A stretch of DNA of 26,170 nucleotides from Faecalibacterium prausnitzii (lineage in GTDB: Bacteria > Bacillota > Clostridia > Oscillospirales > Ruminococcaceae): positions 19,680 through 45,849 of the forward strand of contig DCCL01000220.1 in NCBI GenBank assembly GCA_002313795.1. The letters are read 5' to 3'. Every line of letters begins with the position of its first letter. The first letter of the stretch is position 1. Both the position numbers and the translations under genes were made by a program. Shown in pieces: positions 6,844-11,071 of the stretch. Under the pieces are notes generated by a model, which was given only the letters and a program-made list of their open reading frames with translations, was not told where the DNA came from and made no database searches.

Positions 6844-7060
6844 ATGCCGCCTCTGCGGAAAAGAATTTTATCACGCTGGAACAGACTGTAAGGAAACGGC
6901 GGCCACGGCCACCATGTATACAGTCCTCGAATCTTCCGGTATCACCCCGCAGTTTGAATCACCAAACGCCCCAATGCAGTTCGATTTTCACAACTGCGAG
7001 GATGGAGGCTATGGGATGAGCGATTTCCTGGGCATGAGAAAAACGGAAAAAGGACGATGA
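6818..7060 (+). CDS. Small zinc-finger-like protein, 80 residues
   Basis: ATG 6818 follows AGGAGG at 6801-6806; ATG 6824 is an alternative. The N-terminus has YKCRLCGKEFYHAG followed by Cys, and a later FHNCEDGGYGMSDFLG segment supplies another His and Cys, so a single zinc-binding fold of rubredoxin-knuckle type is plausible. The C-terminus ends in a short basic tail that overlaps the start of the next gene (7057) as ATGA. It belongs to the group of Cys-containing small proteins in this operon. The function is unknown. Confidence 0.65.
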   Translation: MEMYMAIYKCRLCGKEFYHAGTDCKETAATATMYTVLESSGITPQFESPNAPMQFDFHNCEDGGYGMSDFLGMRKTEKGR

Positions 7061-7488
7061 AAATGAAGTACCGTATTGAAATCTCGGAAGAGCAGCTGCG
7101 CATCATCGGTCTGGCCGTGGACGAATACATGAGGGTTCGCATGGGGCAGTTCGATGCTCTGGCCGAAGATCTGGCGTATGACGGTGTGCCCCATGTCAAA
7201 GCTTGCGCGGGCAAGTACGTTTACGATAATGCTCTCAAAAAGCGGTGCGACAGCATCAAAAATCTGTTTGAGACTGCCTACAAGATGGCATTTCCGCCGC
7301 ATGGCTACCGTGGGCGGCAGCACGATTCGTGGGGAACGTGCATTGACATTGTACACGCTATTGAACACCAACAGTGGCTGGACATCCCGAAAGACAAGCG
7401 AGAAAAGCCCTACACGACAAATCGCTCTTTTGAGCCCGTTCCGCTGGGGCATGAGCCGTTCCCAAAGATTGCGAGGGTGGACGAATGA
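7057..7488 (+). CDS. Hypothetical phage protein, 143 residues
   Basis: The start at 7057 overlaps the preceding stop as ATGA. Residues 1-30 (YRIEISEEQLRIIGLAVDEY) look like the start of a dimeric helix-rich fold often seen in phage accessory proteins. The middle is helical (LKKRCDSIKNLFETAYKMAF). Residues 85-115 contain a Gly/His/Trp-rich stretch (PPHGYRGRQHDSWGT) followed by DIVHAIEH. The C-terminus is Pro-rich and extended. The gene is clearly protein-coding from its overlaps at both ends, but I cannot assign a function. Confidence 0.65.
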   Translation: MKMKYRIEISEEQLRIIGLAVDEYMRVRMGQFDALAEDLAYDGVPHVKACAGKYVYDNALKKRCDSIKNLFETAYKMAFPPHGYRGRQHDSWGTCIDIVHAIEHQQWLDIPKDKREKPYTTNRSFEPVPLGHEPFPKIARVDE

Positions 7489-7679
7489 GCTGCCTGTCTT
7501 GCAAGAACTACATACCTCTCGACCCGCCCATCCAGCGCACTGATTCGCACGACCAGACCTATGAAGTACCGGGCCTGTGCAAAATTGGTGCAGACCACAT
7601 AATTTCTGGGCTGCCTGTCTATCTTCCTACGGCAAAATGTGATAAAATAACAGAAGCACCGTTGCAAAACGGCAGCTGA
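7485..7679 (+). CDS. Small Cys-containing protein, 64 residues
   Basis: The start overlaps the previous stop as ATGA. The product opens with MSCLSCKNY, a C-x2-C pair, and has two further cysteines (GLCKIG, AKCDKI), so it could hold one metal ion. There is no membrane segment. A 19-base gap follows before the late-regulator gene, and the ribosome binding site of that gene lies in the gap. It is the last of the small early genes; the function is unknown. Confidence 0.6.
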   Translation: MSCLSCKNYIPLDPPIQRTDSHDQTYEVPGLCKIGADHIISGLPVYLPTAKCDKITEAPLQNGS

Positions 7680-7698
7680 ATTATGACGGAGGTAGGCT

Positions 7699-8094
7699 GT
7701 GACATTACAGGAATTGTCCAAGTATTATGACATTCAGATGACCCTCGAAAAAGACCGTGAAGCCTTAGAGGGACTGCGGCAGAGAATCACTCCCGCCTCC
7801 CCGCAGCTGACCGGGATGCCCCATACGCCCGGCGTTCGGGATAAAGTCGGAGATCTGGCAGTAGAACTGGCAGACATGGACGAGCGCATCCGCTGGCTGG
7901 AAGAACAGGCAGCGGAGGAAAAGCCAAAAGTCGAAGCGTACTGCAAGAGCATCATGGATGCCCGGATGTATCTGGTTTTCAGACTGCGGTTTGTCCGCTG
8001 CTACTCGTGGGCGGAAGTCGCCGGAGTTCTTGGAAAAGGATATACCGAAGATGGGGTCAGCCGGATGGCATACAACTACCTCGCCAAAAACTGA
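7699..8094 (+). CDS. DUF1492/ArpU/RinA-type late transcription regulator
   Basis: A 131-residue protein with start codon GTG 7699 behind GGAGGT (7688-7693). It has the layout of DUF1492 phage regulators. There is an N-terminal coiled coil (about 1-30), a linker with the characteristic LTGMPHTPGVRDKVGDLAVE stretch (about 38-57), a second coiled coil, and a C-terminal sigma-region-4-like helix-turn-helix (LRFVRCYSWAEVAGVLG onward). Proteins of this class activate late genes in Firmicute phages. It is the last gene before a terminator and the putative late promoter with its 10-bp repeat array, which is where such a regulator would act. The family call is strong; binding to that array is inference. 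Confidence 0.87.
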   Translation: MTLQELSKYYDIQMTLEKDREALEGLRQRITPASPQLTGMPHTPGVRDKVGDLAVELADMDERIRWLEEQAAEEKPKVEAYCKSIMDARMYLVFRLRFVRCYSWAEVAGVLGKGYTEDGVSRMAYNYLAKN

Positions 8095-8100
8095 CCGATA

Positions 8101-8130
8101 AGCCCTGCACTTGCGGGGCTTTTTATTTTT
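8101..8130 (+). terminator. Rho-independent terminator ending the early operon
   Basis: An 8-bp stem (AGCCCTGC with GCGGGGCT, one G-T pair) with loop ACTT is followed by TTTTTATTTTT. It starts six bases after the stop codon of the late regulator and would end early transcription. Confidence 0.9.
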
Positions 8131-8251
8131 GCCCAAAATTCAAATTCAAATTCAATCTCCGCTTTTCATAAAATCTGGCCCAAAATAAAAATGAGTTTTA
8201 CATTTTGGCCGCAAAAAGTTAAATTCAAACCCAAAATATCAAAAATCAAAT
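8131..8251. other. AT-rich spacer with short repeats, no gene
   Basis: There is no ORF with a ribosome binding site here. The stretch holds three tandem AAATTC units (8136-8153), a further AAATTC near 8221, and three copies of CCCAAAAT. GGCC-C-AAAAT at 8177-8186 can pair with ATTTTGGCC at 8202-8210 with one bulged base. It contrasts sharply with the GC-rich genes on either side. It could be an upstream promoter-type AT-rich element for the late promoter; nothing more specific is visible. Confidence 0.5.
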
Positions 8252-8341
8252 CGGAGCGTTTCAGCCGATGACGGACGCTGTCGGATGGCTTCGGATAGAT
8301 GCCGAGGCTTACCGATGGATTCAGATGACAACGGATACTCC
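8252..8341 (+). repeat. Nine-unit array of degenerate repeats with exact 10-bp spacing
   Basis: Units begin at 8252, 8262, 8272, 8282, 8292, 8302, 8312, 8322 and 8332. Their first five bases are CGGAG, CAGCC, CGGAC, CGGAT, CGGAT, CCGAG, CCGAT, CAGAT and CGGAT. C at position 1 and G at position 3 are found in all nine, and A at position 4 in eight. Only these five bases are conserved; the other five vary. The spacing is close to one helical turn, so the conserved bases face one side of the DNA. The array ends where the -35 of the putative late promoter should lie. This fits a cooperative activator-binding array, probably for the regulator encoded at 7699-8094. Confidence 0.7.
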
Positions 8342-8367
8342 GAGTGATATGATTAGAATACAAAATT
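8332..8367 (+). promoter_or_regulatory. Putative activator-dependent late promoter
   Basis: TAGAAT at 8354-8359 matches the -10 consensus in five of six positions, with a TG two bases upstream. The place expected for a -35 (about 8331-8336) is ACGGAT, the last array unit, not a TTGACA-like box. A promoter lacking a -35 and abutted by a phased repeat array suggests activator dependence. Transcription would start near 8366 and run into the late genes. Confidence 0.5.
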
Positions 8368-8380
8368 CAAATCAAGCCAA

Positions 8381-8417
8381 GCGGTGCTCACCATTCTCGG
8401 TGGGCACCGCTATTTTT
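8381..8417 (+). terminator. Strong terminator-like hairpin in the late leader
   Basis: A 12-bp stem (8381-8392 with 8399-8410, one G-T pair) closes a six-base loop ATTCTC and is followed by TATTTTTA. It lies only about 15-25 bases after the predicted late start site. It may block read-through from the early operon, or act as a conditional attenuator in the late leader. Confidence 0.8.
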
Positions 8418-8424
8418 ATACCTG

Positions 8425-8459
8425 AAAGGAGGATTCCGGGCCGCACGTTGCTCTCCTTT
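8425..8459 (+). promoter_or_regulatory. Hairpin sequestering the Shine-Dalgarno sequence of the first late gene
   Basis: AAAGGAG (8425-8431) is perfectly complementary to CTCCTTT (8453-8459), with a 19-20 base loop; a G-T pair extends it. The hairpin ends two bases before GTG 8462. If it folds, it hides the only good Shine-Dalgarno sequence, so it could limit translation of the ParB-fold protein. Confidence 0.45.
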
Positions 8460-8461
8460 GC

Positions 8462-8950
8462 GTGTGGCATCACCGCAGCACCATCCATGACAACGACTAC
8501 AACCCTAACAAGGTCAGCGAGGAAAACCTGAAGCTGCTGGTGCAGTCCATCCTGACAAACGGTTGGACGCTGCCTATCGTGGTACGCCCGGACGGAACCA
8601 TCATTGATGGCTTCCATCGCTGGACCGTATCAGGCCGTGAACCGCTGCTCTCCCTGCTGGGCGGCAAGGTGCCTGTCGTAGTCGTAGACCACCACGGTGA
8701 CGAGAGTGCCGATGTATACGGCACCATCACCCACAACCGCGCCAGAGGCACACACCTGCTGGAGCAGATGAAAGCCATTGTCAAGAAACTCATGGACGAG
8801 GGCAAGACCGTGGACGAGATCGGCAAGCAGCTGGGCATGAAGCCCGAAGAAATCTTCCGACTGTCCGGCTTCACCAAGGACGAGTTCCTGAACATGATGA
8901 CCAAGGGGCATGACACATACTCCAAGGCCAAGGTCATCCGCAGCGTGTAA
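8462..8950 (+). CDS. ParB/Srx-fold nuclease-like protein (IbrB-type), first late gene
   Basis: A 162-residue protein. The core (DNDYNPNKV, LVQSILTNGWTLPIVVRPDG, TIIDGFHRW, YGTITHNRARGTH) is the ParB-like N-terminal fold, with GFHRW in place of the ParB GERR box. A helix-turn-helix follows (KTVDEIGKQLGMKPEEIFRL, about 117-136). Such proteins are often encoded just before terminase genes in Firmicute phages, and a role near packaging is possible. The only in-frame start after the TGA at 8423 is GTG 8462, which has no Shine-Dalgarno sequence at normal distance. AAAGGAGG (8425-8432) lies 30 bases upstream and pairs with CTCCTTT (8453-8459). The start is therefore uncertain, though the protein itself is not. 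Confidence 0.8.
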   Translation: MWHHRSTIHDNDYNPNKVSEENLKLLVQSILTNGWTLPIVVRPDGTIIDGFHRWTVSGREPLLSLLGGKVPVVVVDHHGDESADVYGTITHNRARGTHLLEQMKAIVKKLMDEGKTVDEIGKQLGMKPEEIFRLSGFTKDEFLNMMTKGHDTYSKAKVIRSV

Positions 8951-8969
8951 GAGAGAGGAGCGTATCACA

Positions 8970-9119
8970 ATGCCTGTCGTAGACATCTACGTTGATAAGC
9001 CTGTACCTGTGCAGGACATGGAGTTTACCTTTGTGTATGACCCTGCAATGGTTGAAGCTGCACTCCACCCGCCCGACAGCGGGCAGGAAGAGCCGTTCGG
9101 TGCCGAAAAGGTACTGTGA
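8970..9119 (+). CDS. Small acidic protein, 49 residues, hypothetical
   Basis: ATG 8970 has GAGAGGAG at 8953-8960. The 49-residue product begins with a Val-rich strand (MPVVDIYVDKPVPVQD), has FTFVYDPAMVEAAL in the middle and ends in an acidic Pro/Gly/Glu tail. It sits between the ParB-fold gene and the GC-rich element I propose as cos. The strong ribosome binding site supports it; no family is recognised. Confidence 0.55.
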   Translation: MPVVDIYVDKPVPVQDMEFTFVYDPAMVEAALHPPDSGQEEPFGAEKVL

Positions 9120-9120
9120 C

Positions 9121-9200
9121 GGGGGTGCCCCACACGGAGCGGGCTCGACGACCCCGAAACGCATCTACACAGCGAAAAATTTTTTAGGAACTTTAATTGA
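9121..9200. other. Candidate cos (packaging initiation) region
   Basis: This non-coding stretch has a GC-rich structured half. GGGGT (9122-9126) can pair with ACCCC (9151-9155), and GCCC (9127-9130) with GGGC (9141-9144). It then changes abruptly to AAAAATTTTTTAGG. In lambda the cohesive-end site lies just before the terminase small subunit gene and reads GGGCGGCGACC, followed downstream by an A/T-rich stretch. Here GGGCTCGACGACCCC (9141-9155) precedes the A/T tract. The terminase and head genes are lambda-type, which supports cos packaging. A moron cassette separates this element from the terminase genes. Confidence 0.4.
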
Positions 9201-9217
9201 AAAAATCAAAGAAGTTC

Positions 9218-9262
9218 TTGACATTTATGTCACACATAAATATAATATTGGTGTGACATAAA
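9218..9262 (+). promoter_or_regulatory. Consensus promoter flanked by perfect inverted-repeat operators
   Basis: TTGACA (9218-9223) and TATAAT (9241-9246) are both perfect sigma-70/SigA consensus with a 17-base spacer. TTTATGTCACAC (9224-9235) and its perfect inverted copy GTGTGACATAAA (9251-9262) lie on either side of the -10. A repressor bound there would block RNA polymerase. The ribbon-helix-helix gene directly downstream is the obvious candidate, so I infer autoregulation. Confidence 0.88.
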
Positions 9263-9275
9263 TGGAGGTGATGAT

Positions 9276-9446
9276 ATGTCACCCGTTGGAAGACCAAAAG
9301 CAGAAAATCCGAAACAGGTTCGTTTCAGCATTCGGTTGGATGCAGAAACCGAACAGCAGCTTGTAACCTACTGTGAAGAGAACAACATCACAAAGGGAGA
9401 AGCTATCCGTCAAGGAATTAAATTACTTTTGGAGCAAAAAAAATAA
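9276..9446 (+). CDS. Ribbon-helix-helix (CopG/Arc-type) repressor, 56 residues
   Basis: ATG 9276 follows GGAGGTG (9264-9270). The product runs from MSPVGRPKAENPKQ to a C-terminal LLLEQKK. VRFSIRLDAETEQQL (about 15-29) forms the DNA-binding strand and start of helix 1, and ITKGEAIRQGIKLLL (about 38-52) forms helix 2; the basic N-terminal arm GRPKAENPK is typical of CopG-like phage and plasmid repressors. These proteins bind palindromic sites as dimers or higher oligomers. The perfect inverted repeats over the promoter 20-50 bases upstream are the likely operator. The gene is AT-rich compared with the phage structural genes, suggesting recent acquisition. It might also be the antitoxin half of a pair with the next small gene, but no toxin family is recognised. 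Confidence 0.85.
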   Translation: MSPVGRPKAENPKQVRFSIRLDAETEQQLVTYCEENNITKGEAIRQGIKLLLEQKK

Positions 9447-9486
9447 AGTGTTGGCCGCCCTCACAAAGCATAACCAACACTTTATT
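9442..9486 (+). terminator. Terminator-like hairpin after the RHH gene
   Basis: A perfect 13-bp stem (AATAAAGTGTTGG with CCAACACTTTATT) closes a 19-base loop. Its left arm includes the RHH stop codon. A's before and T's at the end of the stem could let it work in both directions, although no long U-tract follows it. Confidence 0.65.
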
Positions 9487-9491
9487 GCACC

Positions 9492-9540
9492 ATCCCCGAA
9501 GGTTTGGTAAATCCATTCTATCATTCCTCCGGGATTTTTT
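9492..9540 (+). terminator. Second terminator-like hairpin
   Basis: ATCCC (9492-9496) pairs with GGGAT (9531-9535), and AGG (9500-9502) with CCT inside the same arm, giving an imperfect stem with a long loop, followed by six T's (9535-9540). It stands just before the AAGGAGG of the next gene and is weaker than the hairpins at 8381 and 10393. Confidence 0.45.
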
Positions 9541-9557
9541 CAAGGAGGACTTTCAAA

Positions 9558-9767
9558 ATGAGTGAAACTGAAACCAGAATTTTGCAGATGAAGCGGTATA
9601 TCGATGGTTCTAACATGAAATATGATATGTATTGCTTCTCATCGAAAGACTTTTGTGCAATCCACGACTTGATGAAAGTAGATAAGTTTGAAGCTATCGA
9701 ACTTGCATTTCTTTATGGAGAAGCCAAGGGCTATCGAAAAGCAAAGTTGGTGACAGCAGATGCCTAA
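9558..9767 (+). CDS. Hypothetical cassette protein, 69 residues
   Basis: ATG 9558 follows CAAGGAGG (9541-9548); the upstream ATG at 9504 lies in the terminator region and has no ribosome binding site. The product is helical, with a short Tyr/Met-rich middle (SNMKYDMYCFSSKDFC) and a C-terminal helical stretch (FEAIELAFLYGEAKGYRKAK). It overlaps the HNH-like gene by 8 bases. It is AT-rich, like the rest of the cassette from 9180 to 10390. No toxin or regulator family is recognised, although its place after an autoregulated RHH repressor is suggestive. Confidence 0.65.
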   Translation: MSETETRILQMKRYIDGSNMKYDMYCFSSKDFCAIHDLMKVDKFEAIELAFLYGEAKGYRKAKLVTADA

Positions 9768-10386
9768 GCTGGATTTAATAGGGAAACGGTTCGGACGCTT
9801 AGTTGTCATTGAATACGCTGGCATAAAAGGGCACTTCTCACAGTGGAAATGCCGTTGCGACTGCGGAAAGACCAAGACCGTCCGTGGGGCGAATTTGACA
9901 AGCGGAATGACAAAGTCGTGCGGATGCTTATATGGCGAAAGCCATGTGACGCATGATGGTTCGGATACTCGCCTATACAGGATTTGGTACGGTATAATCC
10001 GGCGAACAGAAGATTCTCATAGAAAGGAATATTCAAACTATGGTGGGCGCGGTATAAAAATGTGCCCTGAATGGCGTTCCGACTTTGCCGTTTTTCGCGA
10101 ATGGGCAATATCGAATGGATATGATGATTCTTTGAGTATTGACCGAGTTGACTCGGATGGAAATTACTGTCCTGAAAATTGCCGATGGACAACAAAGTCG
10201 GTTCAAGAGCGCAACAAACGCAATTCACCGTTGCTAATTGTTGATGGAGTTGCCCGAACGGCAGCGGAATGGAGCGAAATCAGCGGAATATCTGCTGACC
10301 GAATCAGAAAAAGGAAAAGGAATGGATGGAGCGATAAAAACGCTGTGTTCACTCCGATCGACCTGAATTACAAGCATAATAAGTAA
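9760..10386 (+). CDS. HNH/AP2-type homing-endonuclease-like protein
   Basis: A 208-residue protein beginning with the typical opening LDLIGKRFGRLVVIEYAG. A zinc-binding segment follows, with Cys31, Cys33, Cys35, Cys54 and Cys56 (CRCDCGK and KSCGCL). Next come YGGRGIKMCPEW (94-105), FAVFREWAISNGY (109-121) and LSIDRVDSDGNYCPENCRW (125-143), the signature of a large family of phage free-standing HNH/AP2-like homing proteins. The C-terminus has a basic helix-turn-helix-like region (ARTAAEWSEISGISADRIRK). Such proteins cut or bind specific DNA and spread between related phages. Its site between the cos candidate and the terminase genes could instead mean a packaging accessory role, as known for some HNH proteins. 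It is AT-rich relative to its neighbours. Confidence 0.85.
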   Translation: MPKLDLIGKRFGRLVVIEYAGIKGHFSQWKCRCDCGKTKTVRGANLTSGMTKSCGCLYGESHVTHDGSDTRLYRIWYGIIRRTEDSHRKEYSNYGGRGIKMCPEWRSDFAVFREWAISNGYDDSLSIDRVDSDGNYCPENCRWTTKSVQERNKRNSPLLIVDGVARTAAEWSEISGISADRIRKRKRNGWSDKNAVFTPIDLNYKHNK

Positions 10387-10392
10387 TCACGG

Positions 10393-10428
10393 ATGCACGG
10401 CATGATTTGATGCCGTGCATTTTTGTTT
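10393..10428 (+). terminator. Rho-independent terminator closing the cassette
   Basis: A perfect 11-bp stem (ATGCACGGCAT with ATGCCGTGCAT) with loop GATTTG is followed by TTTTTGTTT. It begins six bases after the HNH stop codon. Late transcripts entering from upstream would have to read through it to reach the terminase genes. Confidence 0.92.
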
Positions 10429-10456
10429 CCCTTAAATGCGAAAAAAGGAGGAAAGA

Positions 10457-11071
10457 ATGGCGACAAAACAGTCTGTAATAGTTGACGGAAAGGATGTCTA
10501 CATTTTAACTCCGGGCATGAAAATTTACGTCAAAACAGCGGATGTTTGCACGATGCTTGGAGCGTCAAACCAATGGGTCGGACAGCTTACCAGCCAAGGC
10601 AGCATCCATAAGTCCAAAACCCCGCACGGAAATCTGTATGAACTCGTAAGCACCGGAAAAGAGTACTGCGAGTTTATGGATGCCAAGCGAACAAAACTGG
10701 ATGCAGAAGATGAAAAGCTAGAAAAAGTCAAGAGGAAAGCGGATGCTACCCTCAAAGCCAGCAAGGCCAAAATCGCACAGGCAGAAGCCAAGGAGTTGGC
10801 CGGGCAGATGCACCGTAGCGAGGATGTGGCCGCTATGACCTCTGAACTCATCTACACCATCCGGGGTGCACTGATGGCGTTGCCAAGCCGCTGCGCTATC
10901 AATGCCGCCGCTCTGTCTGACCCGGCAGAGGTGGCCGAGTATATGCGCAGCGAGGTAAACCAGATTGCCGAGGAAATAGCCATGTTCCGTTACGACCCGG
11001 CAAAGTATGAGGCTCGTGTCCGGGAACGCCGGGCATGGGCTGAAAAGCTGGACGGTGACGAGGATGAGTGA
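10457..11071 (+). CDS. Terminase small subunit (Nu1-like)
   Basis: ATG 10457 follows AAAGGAGGAAAGA, which decides against the upstream ATG at 10436. The 204-residue product has an N-terminal winged-helix-like DNA-binding region (VKTADVCTMLGASNQWVGQL, about 27-46) as in Nu1-type small terminases. A coiled coil follows (about 80-120), then a helical C-terminal part (MTSELIYTIRGALMALPSRC onward) expected to oligomerise and contact the large subunit. Lambda Nu1 is 181 residues. It binds the packaging site and recruits the large subunit. It overlaps the large-subunit gene by 8 bases. Confidence 0.88.
   Translation: MATKQSVIVDGKDVYILTPGMKIYVKTADVCTMLGASNQWVGQLTSQGSIHKSKTPHGNLYELVSTGKEYCEFMDAKRTKLDAEDEKLEKVKRKADATLKASKAKIAQAEAKELAGQMHRSEDVAAMTSELIYTIRGALMALPSRCAINAAALSDPAEVAEYMRSEVNQIAEEIAMFRYDPAKYEARVRERRAWAEKLDGDEDE

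Noticed and set aside
8177..8210. Hairpin GGCC-C-AAAAT with ATTTTGGCC as another terminator
   Set aside because: The stem is A/T-rich with a bulge and a 15-base loop, and has no U-tract behind it. A real terminator already exists at 8101.
8136..8228. AAATTC repeats as a replication origin or CRISPR-like repeat
   Set aside because: Only three tandem hexamers plus one scattered copy, no unique spacers of even length and no replication initiator gene next to it. I describe it only as an AT-rich spacer.
8268..8531. An 87-residue ORF in the early-late intergenic region
   Set aside because: It runs through the repeat array, promoter and terminator and continues out of frame into the ParB-fold gene; it has no ribosome binding site.
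8992..9261. An 89-residue + strand ORF
   Set aside because: Its first half is out of frame over the 49-residue gene and its second half runs through the cos candidate and the promoter; no Shine-Dalgarno sequence.
9276..9767. A classical toxin-antitoxin pair (RHH plus 69-residue protein)
   Set aside because: The RHH protein fits an antitoxin, but the second protein matches no toxin family I know, and two hairpins separate the genes. I keep it only as a possibility in the cassette finding.
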